Shown here piece by piece: positions 36,315 through 44,305 of a stretch of 64,000 nt of DNA (its first letter is position 1; each line of letters begins with the position of its first letter). This DNA is from Tsuneonella mangrovi (GTDB lineage Bacteria > Pseudomonadota > Alphaproteobacteria > Sphingomonadales > Sphingomonadaceae), in assembly GCF_002269345.1 (NCBI RefSeq), contig NZ_CP022889.1, forward strand, positions 1,860,001 through 1,924,000, written 5' to 3'. Made by a program: the position numbers and the translations under genes. The notes under the pieces are model-generated. The model saw only the letters and a program-made list of their open reading frames with translations. It searched no databases and had not been told where the DNA came from.

Positions 36315-37328
36315 ATGTACATGCCCAAGTTTTCCGCCCCGCTCGCACTCGTCGCAGCGGCAGGCCTCGTCACCGCCGCCAACGCTGCGGTCACCGGTGC
36401 CGGCTCGACCTTCATCTATCCGGTGCTCACCAAATGGACCGCCGACTACGTGAAGATGGGCGGCGAGGCGATCAACTACCAGTCGATCGGTTCGGGCGGT
36501 GGTATCGCGCAGATCAAGGCCGGCACGGTCGATTTCGGCGCGACCGACAAGCCGCTCGACCCGAGCGAACTGTCTGCTGCAGGCCTCGCGCAGTTCCCGC
36601 TGGTGATTGGCGGCATCGTCCCGGTTGTCAACGTCCCCGGCCTCAAGCCCGGCCAGCTTCACCTGACCGGCCCGGTGCTGGCCGACATCTACGCTGGCAA
36701 GATCACTAAGTGGAACGATCCGGCGATCGTGAAGCTCAACCCGCGCCTCAAGCTGCCCTCTTCGAACCTGACGGTAGTTCACCGTTCGGACGGTTCGGGC
36801 ACCACGTTCAACTTCACGCACTACCTCGGCCAGGTGAGCCCGGCCTGGAAAAGCTCGGTCGGCGAAGGCACCTCGGTCAGCTGGCCGGCCGGCGTCGGCG
36901 GCAAGGGCAACGCGGGCGTTGCTGCTTACGTCAAGCAGATTCCCGGTTCGATCGGCTACGTCGAATACGCCTACGTCCTGCAGAGCAAGATGACCTACGC
37001 TCTGATCCAGAACAAGGCAGGCAAGTATGTGCTGCCGAACAAGGCCTCGTTCCAGGCTGCAGCGGCAACCGCCGACTGGGGCAGTGCACAGGACTTCGAC
37101 CTCGTGATGACCAACGCACCGGGTGCGGCGGCCTATCCGATCACCGCGACCACCTTCGTGCTGATGTACAAGAACCCGAAGAACCCCGCTTCCTCGGCGA
37201 AGGCGCTCAAATTCTTCCGCTGGGCGCTGGAAAAGGGCCAGGGCCAGGCAGTGGCGCTGGACTACGTTCCGCTGCCGGCTTCGCTGGTGAAGAACATCGA
37301 AGTCTACTGGTCGAAGAACATCAAGTAA
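36315..37328 (+). CDS. pstS: Phosphate ABC transporter substrate-binding protein
   Basis: 337 residues with a signal peptide (APLALVAAAGLVTAANA). Phosphate-binding loops are seen as TGAGSTFIYPV, SIGSGGGIAQI, DFGATDKPL and HRSDGSGTTFNFTHYL. Captures phosphate in the periplasm for PstCAB, but pstC, pstA and pstB do not follow; a terminator does. A second in-frame ATG two codons later is an alternative start. Confidence 0.96.
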   Translation: MYMPKFSAPLALVAAAGLVTAANAAVTGAGSTFIYPVLTKWTADYVKMGGEAINYQSIGSGGGIAQIKAGTVDFGATDKPLDPSELSAAGLAQFPLVIGGIVPVVNVPGLKPGQLHLTGPVLADIYAGKITKWNDPAIVKLNPRLKLPSSNLTVVHRSDGSGTTFNFTHYLGQVSPAWKSSVGEGTSVSWPAGVGGKGNAGVAAYVKQIPGSIGYVEYAYVLQSKMTYALIQNKAGKYVLPNKASFQAAAATADWGSAQDFDLVMTNAPGAAAYPITATTFVLMYKNPKNPASSAKALKFFRWALEKGQGQAVALDYVPLPASLVKNIEVYWSKNIK

Positions 37329-37367
37329 CTTGCCTCACCGGCGACTTGCCGGAAGCAAGAATTTGCG

Positions 37368-37396
37368 ATGGGCCCGTGCCGTTGGTGCGGGCCCAT
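37368..37396. terminator. Bidirectional terminator between pstS and the aquaporin gene
   Basis: ATGGGCCCG (37368-37376) pairs with CGGGCCCAT (37388-37396), a perfect 9-bp stem with an 11-nt loop. On the plus strand TCTCTTTGTT follows; on the minus strand CGCAAATT follows. Located 39 bp after pstS and 22 bp after the convergent aquaporin gene. Confidence 0.75.
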
Positions 37397-37418
37397 TCTC
37401 TTTGTTCCCTGAGAGAGC

Positions 37419-38126
37419 TCAGTCTTCGAGCGATCCGGACAGCGAGGGTTGTTCGGTCGCTCCCGCAGTCCAGCCGAACAGGCGTTCGGCCAGGGTCCAC
37501 GCGGCAAGACCGCCGATGAGCTGCGCGGCAATGAAGGGGCCAGCATCGATCGGTGCGATCCCCGAAAACGTGTCGGACAGCGTCCGGGCGATCGTGACCG
37601 CCGGGTTGGCGAACGAGGTCGATGCGGTGAACCAGTAACCCGCGGTAATGACCAGCGCGACTGCGATCGGGACCGCTTGCGGCCGCGCGCGCAGCGTGCC
37701 GATGATCGTGAACACCAGCGCGAAAGTCGCTACGCATTCGGACAGGAACTGGCCGGTCCCGAACCGGACGTGGGCCGAAAGCTGGACGAGCGGCAGTTCG
37801 AACATCGCGTGCGCGAGCAATGTCCCGAGCACGCCTCCGATAACCTGCACTGCACAGAACGCAGCTGCGTCGCTCCAGCGAATCTCGCGGCGTAGGGCGA
37901 AGACCGCACTGACCACCGGGTTGAAATGTGCGCCCGAAACCGGGCCGAGTACGGTGATGAGAACGAACAGGATCGCCCCGGTCGCGACGGTGTTGGCGAG
38001 CAGGGCGACACCCATGTTCCCGGCCGAGAGGCCTTCGGCCATGATCCCCGAGCCGACGACCGCTGCGACCAGCAGGCCCGTGCCAAGCGCTTCCGCTGCC
38101 AGGCGTTGCGAAAGCGAGTAGCTCAC
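37419..38126 (-). CDS. Aquaglyceroporin-family channel, probably AqpS-like
   Basis: 235 residues from GTG 38126, which overlaps the arsC stop (GTGA). Six hydrophobic helices and the two half-helix signatures are visible: SGAHFNPVVSAVF (NPV instead of NPA) and SFANPAVTIART (NPA). In Sinorhizobium meliloti an aquaglyceroporin next to arsC lets arsenite flow out of the cell; the direct coupling to arsC here supports the same role. Glycerol or water transport cannot be excluded. Confidence 0.85.
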   Translation of the reverse strand: MSYSLSQRLAAEALGTGLLVAAVVGSGIMAEGLSAGNMGVALLANTVATGAILFVLITVLGPVSGAHFNPVVSAVFALRREIRWSDAAAFCAVQVIGGVLGTLLAHAMFELPLVQLSAHVRFGTGQFLSECVATFALVFTIIGTLRARPQAVPIAVALVITAGYWFTASTSFANPAVTIARTLSDTFSGIAPIDAGPFIAAQLIGGLAAWTLAERLFGWTAGATEQPSLSGSLED

Positions 38127-38542
38127 TCGGCAGTGTCTCTGCGCGCGTCGACTACCAGTTCGCCGTCTTCCTTGCGGAATTCGCTGTGCTGGGGCGGCAG
38201 GATCTCCAGCACGACTTCGGACGGGCGACACAGGCGCACGCCCTCCGGCGTGACCACGATCGGGCGATTGATCAGGATCGGGTGCGCCATCATCGCGTCG
38301 ATCAGCTCTTCGTCCTGCAGCGACGGGTCGTCGAGCCCCAGTTCGGCGAACGGGGTGCCCTTTTCGCGCAGGAGCGCGCGCGGGGGGATCCCCATCCGGT
38401 CGATCAACGAAACCAGCATTGCGCGGCTCGGCGGGGTCTTGAGATATTCGATCACGTGCGGCTCGATCCCCGCATTGCGGATCAACCCCAGCGTATTGCG
38501 CGACGTCCCGCATTCGGGATTGTGGTAGATGATCGTGTCCAT
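38123..38542 (-). CDS. arsC: Arsenate reductase (glutaredoxin type)
   Basis: Reduces arsenate to arsenite using glutathione/glutaredoxin. 139 residues from ATG 38542. The N-terminus IIYHNPECGTSRNTLGLIRN holds the catalytic Cys; later come EYLKTPPSR and HPILINRPIVVTPEGVRLCRP with the conserved Arg residues. It lies 34 bp after phoK and overlaps the aquaporin start. No ArsR regulator is adjacent. Confidence 0.95.
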   Translation of the reverse strand: MDTIIYHNPECGTSRNTLGLIRNAGIEPHVIEYLKTPPSRAMLVSLIDRMGIPPRALLREKGTPFAELGLDDPSLQDEELIDAMMAHPILINRPIVVTPEGVRLCRPSEVVLEILPPQHSEFRKEDGELVVDARRDTAE

Positions 38543-38576
38543 CGTCAGGGCTGATAATGCCGCTTGGCAGTCGGCG

Positions 38577-40280
38577 CTACGGCAATTTGGCGGTCGCCGG
38601 GCCGGGCAGGCGGGCAGCCAGTCGAGCGGCGCTGCTGCATTGGGCGACTTCATCGAGGCAGCGTCCGTCAAGCTTCGGCGTGGCGATCCCGGCGACGGCA
38701 GCGAGCGTCGGGGCGATATCGACCGTTTCGATCGGGTGAGCGATGGTTTCGGCCTTCACGCCCGGCCACCAGAACAGGATCGGCACCTGCCGGTCATAGT
38801 CCCACGGTGAGCCGTGTCCGGCGATCGCGTCGGTCGGCGAAAGCGGCATGTACGGCGTCGTGAATTCGTTGAGCACTACGAAGATATCGCCGCTGCGCTG
38901 CGGATCGTAGCTCTCGTGGGCCCGCTCGGCCATCGTCAGCTTGTCAACCGGGGTTCCGGGCGGCGGCACGGCAGCGGCGATCTGCGCGCTAGTGAAGACC
39001 TGCCGCACTTCCGGGCGCTGCTGGAGCCAGGCGACCGCCGCGTCCCTGATCTTGGCGTGGAAGGCTTTCCCGCCCGGGGCGTTGATCCACAGCTCCTGCG
39101 GGCTTTTCGCTTCGATCGGGTCGTAATCGATCCCGAGCGCTTGCTGGAGGTGCGTTCCGAGGTCGAACAGGAACTGGCGGCCGTCGAGGCGATGCGCGGG
39201 GAGCCCTTCCTGCAGCCGCCGCTCGGTCGCATCGAGCGAGCCGTGGTCTGCGGTGAGGGCCACGACGTATGGCACACCGAGCGCGTCGAGCTTTGCGAAG
39301 AACGCGGCCAGCTCGCCGTCCAGCGCGTGGAGGTTGGCGCACATCTCCGGCCCGCCCTTGCCGTAGCGATGGCCGACATAGTCGGTGCTCGACAGGCTGA
39401 CCGCGAGCAGGTCGGTTGCCTGCCGCTGGCCCAGCTTCTGGCTGTCGATCAGGTGCTCGGCCAGTTCCAGCGTTGCCCGGTCGATCAGCGGCGATGCCAT
39501 CAGCTGGTCGCGAAACGCATCGGTCCGCAGGAATGCGGGGTTCCGCTCGACGCCTTGCGATTCGGCGGGCGGCATCTGGCCCGAAAGTTCGATATGCCCG
39601 AAATGCTCCGGACGTTCGAGCGCGCTACAGTCTGCCGGAAGCGCGGCTGGCCAGAATTTCGGCGGATTGTGCTGCCAGCGCGCGAGCAAGTCGGCATTGA
39701 ACTGGCTGACCTGGCTAGCAAGTGCGGGCGGTACCGGATCGGCAAACGGCGAACTGGTGAAACCGGGCCGGTATCCCCACCAGAACTCGCCGTCGGCATC
39801 GTGCCCGCCGAGCATGATCGCCGCGCGGTCCTTGCCCGAAATCGAAATCACCCTCGCACCCGGCTCTGCCGACTTGAGCCATGCACCCAGGGTGCTGGCC
39901 TTCAGGTTCTGCGGCCCGCGCGCAAACGGGTTCTCGCCTTTCACCGCTACGCAATAGGTCCACGCGCCGTTCGAGCGATCGAACCAGGTGTTCGATATGA
40001 TCCCGGTTGACGACGGATGGCGGCCGGTCAGCACTGTCGAGTGGCCGGGGCAGGTCTCGGTCGCGCCGTGGCTCTGGTAGCCGTCGACATAGGCGACACC
40101 GTCGGATAGCTGCTTGAAACCGCCGGTGAAAACTGGGCGGTACTGGTCGAACAGGTCGGCCGCGAACTGGTCGACAACCAGCGTTACGATCAGCTTGGGC
40201 TTTTCGGGAGCCTTGGCGGCGGCGGGCGTGGTGACGGCGGCGACAAGCAGCGCAAGCGCGGTTCGGACAGGTTTGATCAT
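38577..40280 (-). CDS. phoK: Secreted PhoK/PafA-type alkaline phosphatase
   Basis: 567 residues with a signal peptide (MIKPVRTALALLVAAVTTPAAA). Metal ligand Asp in TLVVDQF, the Thr nucleophile in GATETCPGHSTVLTG (residues 72-86), SISGKDRAAIML, STDYVGHRYG and LTADHGSLD match the Sphingomonas PhoK group of calcium-activated periplasmic phosphatases. It would free phosphate from organic esters for the nearby PstS. First gene of a minus-strand run with arsC and the aquaporin gene. Confidence 0.9.
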   Translation of the reverse strand: MIKPVRTALALLVAAVTTPAAAKAPEKPKLIVTLVVDQFAADLFDQYRPVFTGGFKQLSDGVAYVDGYQSHGATETCPGHSTVLTGRHPSSTGIISNTWFDRSNGAWTYCVAVKGENPFARGPQNLKASTLGAWLKSAEPGARVISISGKDRAAIMLGGHDADGEFWWGYRPGFTSSPFADPVPPALASQVSQFNADLLARWQHNPPKFWPAALPADCSALERPEHFGHIELSGQMPPAESQGVERNPAFLRTDAFRDQLMASPLIDRATLELAEHLIDSQKLGQRQATDLLAVSLSSTDYVGHRYGKGGPEMCANLHALDGELAAFFAKLDALGVPYVVALTADHGSLDATERRLQEGLPAHRLDGRQFLFDLGTHLQQALGIDYDPIEAKSPQELWINAPGGKAFHAKIRDAAVAWLQQRPEVRQVFTSAQIAAAVPPPGTPVDKLTMAERAHESYDPQRSGDIFVVLNEFTTPYMPLSPTDAIAGHGSPWDYDRQVPILFWWPGVKAETIAHPIETVDIAPTLAAVAGIATPKLDGRCLDEVAQCSSAARLAARLPGPATAKLP

Positions 40281-40343
40281 GTCTGGTGCGATACGCGCGC
40301 CAGATGTCAGGGCGTTGACGATTGCGTTACGAGATTGTGTCGC

Positions 40344-40476
40344 TTGTCTGGCAAGCCCGGGACAGACAACGAGATTGCCCGATCAACGCTTGCCATTTGC
40401 CGCCTCCCCAGCTAGGGGCGCGCCCTTCACCGACACGTGATTCATGTGCCGGCCTGGCCAACAAGGGCTGCCAGGG
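40344..40476 (+). promoter_or_regulatory. Possible structured leader of rpmI-rplT
   Basis: The 229-bp gap before rpmI has two dyads: TTGTCTG (40344-40350) with CAGACAA (40363-40369), and CCTGGC (40454-40459) with GCCAGG (40471-40476), the latter 34 bp before the start. L20 autoregulates its own operon in several bacteria through mRNA structures, but no homologous fold can be claimed by eye. Confidence 0.3.
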
Positions 40477-40509
40477 CTGGTCCGACGTGTCCCTGCAAAG
40501 GAGACGAAA

Positions 40510-40713
40510 ATGCCCAAGATGAAGACCAAGAGCGGTGTGAAGAAGCGCTTCAAGATCACCGCCAGCGGCAAGGTCAAGCATGGGGTCGCCGGCAAGCGTC
40601 ACCGCCTGATCAGCCACAATGCGAAGTACATCCGCCAGAACCGCGGCACCACTGTGATCTCCGACGCCGATGCGAAGACGATCAAGAAGTGGGCCCCTTA
40701 CGGCCTCGACTGA
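40510..40713 (+). CDS. rpmI: 50S ribosomal protein L35
   Basis: 67 residues, [20 protein letters not shown], with the basic composition of L35. AAAGGAGA lies 5 bp upstream of ATG 40510. Followed by rplT after 27 bp. Confidence 0.98.
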   Translation: MPKMKTKSGVKKRFKITASGKVKHGVAGKRHRLISHNAKYIRQNRGTTVISDADAKTIKKWAPYGLD

Positions 40714-40740
40714 GCCGGGTAGCAACAGGAGTATTTCGAG

Positions 40741-41097
40741 ATGGCACGTATCAAACGGGGTGTGACCACCCGCGCCAAGCACAAGCGGCTGCTCAACCAG
40801 GCCAAGGGCTATCGCGGTCGCCGCAAGAACACCATTCGCGTCGCTCGCCAGGCGGTCGAAAAAGCCGGGCAGTACGCCTACCGCGACCGCAAGGTGAAGA
40901 AGCGCAACTTCCGTGCGCTGTGGATCCAGCGGATTAACGCCGCGGTGCGCGCCGAAGGCCTCACCTATTCGCAGTTCATGCACGGCGCGAAGCTTGCCGG
41001 CATCGAGCTCGACCGGAAGGTCATGGCGGACCTCGCGATGAACGAAGGCGCGGCCTTCGGTTCGATCATTGCGGAGGCGAAGAAGGCGCTCGGCTAA
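40741..41097 (+). CDS. rplT: 50S ribosomal protein L20
   Basis: 118 residues, [20 protein letters not shown], with [20 protein letters not shown]; full-length L20. It binds 23S rRNA early in assembly. A terminator follows, so rpmI-rplT is a closed two-gene unit here. Confidence 0.98.
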   Translation: MARIKRGVTTRAKHKRLLNQAKGYRGRRKNTIRVARQAVEKAGQYAYRDRKVKKRNFRALWIQRINAAVRAEGLTYSQFMHGAKLAGIELDRKVMADLAMNEGAAFGSIIAEAKKALG

Positions 41098-41128
41098 GCC
41101 GAAACCTTTCGACGGTTACGAATTGCAG

Positions 41129-41161
41129 GGGCGCTGCGGGCAACGGCTTGCAGCGCCCTTT
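41129..41161 (+). terminator. Terminator after rplT
   Basis: GGGCGCTGC (41129-41137) pairs with GCAGCGCCC (41150-41158), a perfect 9-bp stem, followed by TTT. 31 bp after the rplT stop. Confidence 0.8.
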
Positions 41162-41284
41162 GCATGTTCATCCTTAGAGTGCATCGTCCACGCCAGAAAC
41201 CGAAGTCTCGCATTCGCGTCAAAAATTGACTAGATAAAGCTTGAGGGCGGGTTCAATCCATTCCGCCAACGGGGGCAACGGGTC

Positions 41285-42160
41285 GTGCAGCGTGACTGCG
41301 AAATCGATGTGCGCTTTTTCGCGCCGCCGGCCGAGTTCGACGGCTGCTTTACCACGTTCTATCGCGTTACCTTCACAGTGCCGGGCGGCGACCGGGTAGA
41401 GGACTACCTCCAGCCCGAATGGGCCAACCTCAGGGTATTTTCGGGTGACCTGCCGGTCTCGGAAATGGTCGAGGGCGCGCGTATCGTCGATTCCCGCTTT
41501 ACCGCGACCGGCCCGAGTTCACGCCCGGTGCGCTTCGAAATGGGCACTACGCGCATGTGGGGGGTCGGCTTGTTCCCGCTCGGATGGGCGCGTTTCGTGC
41601 GGTTGCAGGCGTCCGACCACGCCAACCAGCTGTACGACGGTGAAACGAACCCGGCCTTCGCGCGATTCGCACCGCTGCTCGAAGTGATGGGCGATGTGCC
41701 CGACGACGAAGCCGAATTCGCGCGGCTGATCGAATTCTTCCGTTCGATCGACACGCCAACGCCAGAAGCGGACATCATTCGTGCGGTGCATGCCGCGATC
41801 GTCGATACGGACGTTTCCAGCGTTGGCGAGATTGCCGAACGTGCCGGGATTTCCATTCGTGCGCTTGAGAGAATTTGCCGCAAGCATTTCGGGTTCCCGC
41901 CCAAGCTACTGCTCCGTAGGCAGAGATTCATGCGCAGTTTGGCTGCATTTATGTTGGCAGGAGAGGGCAGCTGGAAAGCTGCGATTGATGAACACTATCA
42001 CGACCACGCCCACTTCACGCGCGAATTTCGGGCATTCATGCACATGACGCCGAGCGAATATGCAGCCCTGCCGCACCCTGTGCTCGGTGCTTTCATGGCG
42101 GAGCGCGAGCGGGTGTGGGGGTCGCCCGCGCAGACCCTCGATAAGCCCAAACGGGATTAG
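41285..42160 (+). CDS. AraC-family transcriptional regulator (paralogue 1)
   Basis: 291 residues from GTG 41285. The N-terminal sensor part has EDYLQPEWANLRVF and LFPLGWARFVRLQASDHAN. The C-terminal helix-turn-helix domain has VGEIAERAGISIRALERICRKHFGFPPKLLLRRQRF and AHFTREFRAFMHMTPSEY. It shares the same N-terminal pattern with the next gene, so the two are paralogues. Ligand and targets are unknown. Sits between rplT and pheS. Confidence 0.85.
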   Translation: MQRDCEIDVRFFAPPAEFDGCFTTFYRVTFTVPGGDRVEDYLQPEWANLRVFSGDLPVSEMVEGARIVDSRFTATGPSSRPVRFEMGTTRMWGVGLFPLGWARFVRLQASDHANQLYDGETNPAFARFAPLLEVMGDVPDDEAEFARLIEFFRSIDTPTPEADIIRAVHAAIVDTDVSSVGEIAERAGISIRALERICRKHFGFPPKLLLRRQRFMRSLAAFMLAGEGSWKAAIDEHYHDHAHFTREFRAFMHMTPSEYAALPHPVLGAFMAERERVWGSPAQTLDKPKRD

Positions 42161-42205
42161 CCCCCCAGCCTCCTTGCGCCTGCGAAGCCATTCCCTGTAT
42201 GAAAC

Positions 42206-43138
42206 GTGCGGGGTCAATCAAGGGGTCGCCCAATCGATCGCACGGGACCAAGCAGCAACAGTGTTGCGGTGCGCTTCGCGTTGCCGAACGCGCGGTTGCG
42301 CCCATACGTTACGACTTACTATTTGACCGAAGTCGCCCCGCTCGAGGGAGGAATCGTCGAGGATTACCTCCATCCAGAATGGGCCAACGTTCGCTTTAGC
42401 GACGGGGGCAGCATGTCAGGATCGATCGGTCCGGGCGAACTGTCAGACACCGGGGCGCTTGTCGCGACCGGCCCGACCAGCCATGCCACCCGGTTCCGGA
42501 TCGGGCCGGGGCGATACTGGGGCATCGGGTTTTTGCCGCTCGGTTGGGCGCGATTCGCGAACTGCGCTGCCGCCGATCGTGCGGACCGGTTTACCGACGC
42601 GCTGGAAGATGAAGCGTTCGCTGCGTTTCGACCGCTGGGAAGCGGAGTTTTCGGTGCCGAGCCGGATTTTGCCACCGAAGTCGATCGGATCGATAGCATA
42701 ATGCTCGGGTTGCTCGAGCGACCTGCGCAAGACGAGGAGCGGATTTTGGCGATCCACGCCGCATTGGTCGATCCCGAAGTGCAGACAGTCGCCGCGCTTG
42801 CTGACAGAACGGGCCTTACCCCGCGATCGGTCGAGCGTATCGCACGCCAGGCGTTCGGCTTTCCGCCAAAGTTGCTTTTGCGCCGCCAGCGATTCTTGCG
42901 CAGCCTGGCCGAGTTCATGCTCGACCCTTCGCTCAATTGGCTCGACACGATGGACACGCAATATTTCGACCAAGCGCACTTCATTCGCGACTTCCACCGC
43001 TTCATGGACATGGCGCCGACCGCCTATCGCGCGTTGCCCCATCCGATCCTTGGTGCGGCGGCGCTCGCCCGTGCTGCGGCCGCGGGAGCTCCAATGCAGG
43101 TGCTTCACCAGCCGGAAGGCGGTGAACCTGCCGAATAA
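42206..43138 (+). CDS. AraC-family transcriptional regulator (paralogue 2)
   Basis: 310 residues from GTG 42206. The N-terminus IVEDYLHPEWANVRF and FLPLGWARFANCAAADRAD parallels paralogue 1. The DNA-binding domain has VAALADRTGLTPRSVERIAR, FGFPPKLLLRRQRFLRSLAE and AHFIRDFHRFMDMAPTAY. It follows paralogue 1 by 45 bp and precedes pheS by 48 bp. Confidence 0.85.
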   Translation: MRGQSRGRPIDRTGPSSNSVAVRFALPNARLRPYVTTYYLTEVAPLEGGIVEDYLHPEWANVRFSDGGSMSGSIGPGELSDTGALVATGPTSHATRFRIGPGRYWGIGFLPLGWARFANCAAADRADRFTDALEDEAFAAFRPLGSGVFGAEPDFATEVDRIDSIMLGLLERPAQDEERILAIHAALVDPEVQTVAALADRTGLTPRSVERIARQAFGFPPKLLLRRQRFLRSLAEFMLDPSLNWLDTMDTQYFDQAHFIRDFHRFMDMAPTAYRALPHPILGAAALARAAAAGAPMQVLHQPEGGEPAE

Positions 43139-43186
43139 TGGCAGGCATTGCCAGTTATCGGCCATAACCCTAGTGGCACTTGCGCA

Positions 43187-44305
43187 ATGACCGATACCGA
43201 CGAATCCCGACTGGCCGAGACTCTGGCCGCAATCCGCGAAGCGGGCGATGCCGCTGCGCTCGAGACGCAGCGCGTGGCCGCGCTTGGCAAGCAGGGCTGG
43301 GTCAGCCTGCTGATGAAGACTCTGGGGCAGATGACCCCTGATCAGCGCCAATCCGAAGGCCCGCGGATCCAGGGCATCCGCGCGCAGGTTTCCGACGCGA
43401 TTGCCGAGCGAAAGGCGGCGCTCGACGCCGCCGCGCTCGAGGCGCAATTGGCGAATGAAACGCTCGACCTGACACTACCTGCCCCCGAGGCACCGCGCGG
43501 TTCGATCCACCCGGTGAGCCAAGTGATGGACGAGCTGGCGGAAATCTTCGCCGACATGGGCTTCTCGGTCGCTACCGGCCCTGAAATCGAGGACGACTGG
43601 CACAACTTCACGGCGCTCAACATGGACGAATCCCATCCAGCGCGGGCGATGCACGACACCTTCTATTTCCCCGACCGCGACGCACAGGGAAACCGGATGC
43701 TGTTGCGCACGCATACCTCACCGGTGCAGATCCGCTCGATGGTAGAGCAGGGCGCGCCTTTGCGGATTATCGCGCCCGGTCGAGTCTATCGCAGCGACAG
43801 CGACGCCACGCATACTCCGATGTTCCACCAGGTCGAAGGGCTGGTGGTCGACAAGGGCATTCACCTTGGCCACCTCAAGTGGACGCTCGAAACCTTCCTC
43901 AAGGCGTTCTTCGAGCGCGATGACATCGTTTTGCGGCTGCGCCCGAGCTACTTCCCGTTCACCGAACCATCGGTGGAGGTCGATGTCGGCTGGCAGGACG
44001 TGAACGGCCGCCGCGTATTGGGCGGCGATGGCGACGCGCCGGGTCACGGATGGATGGAACTGCTGGGGTCAGGGATCGTCAATCGGCGGGTGATCGAGTT
44101 CGCCGGACTCGATCCCGACGTGTGGCAGGGCTTCGCGTTCGGCGTTGGTGTCGACCGGCTTGCCATGCTCAAATATGCGATGGACGATTTGCGTGCGTTC
44201 TTCGACGGCGACCAGCGCTGGCTCGACCATTACGGCTTCTCGCCATTCGACCAGCCGACGCTTTCGGGTGGGGTTGGGGCAAGGGACTCGGGAGCGCGCG
44301 CATGA
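43187..44305 (+). CDS. pheS: Phenylalanyl-tRNA synthetase alpha subunit
   Basis: 372 residues from ATG 43187. Class II motifs: [31 protein letters not shown], motif 2 [21 protein letters not shown] and motif 3 [13 protein letters not shown]. Overlaps pheT by ATGA. Confidence 0.97.
   Translation: MTDTDESRLAETLAAIREAGDAAALETQRVAALGKQGWVSLLMKTLGQMTPDQRQSEGPRIQGIRAQVSDAIAERKAALDAAALEAQLANETLDLTLPAPEAPRGSIHPVSQVMDELAEIFADMGFSVATGPEIEDDWHNFTALNMDESHPARAMHDTFYFPDRDAQGNRMLLRTHTSPVQIRSMVEQGAPLRIIAPGRVYRSDSDATHTPMFHQVEGLVVDKGIHLGHLKWTLETFLKAFFERDDIVLRLRPSYFPFTEPSVEVDVGWQDVNGRRVLGGDGDAPGHGWMELLGSGIVNRRVIEFAGLDPDVWQGFAFGVGVDRLAMLKYAMDDLRAFFDGDQRWLDHYGFSPFDQPTLSGGVGARDSGARA

Noticed and set aside
40304-40321. 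Pho-box-like sequence upstream of phoK (minus strand)
   Set aside because: One half-site is good but the other is poor (about 10 of 18 positions) and it lies only 24 bp before the ATG, leaving no room for a normal promoter and leader.
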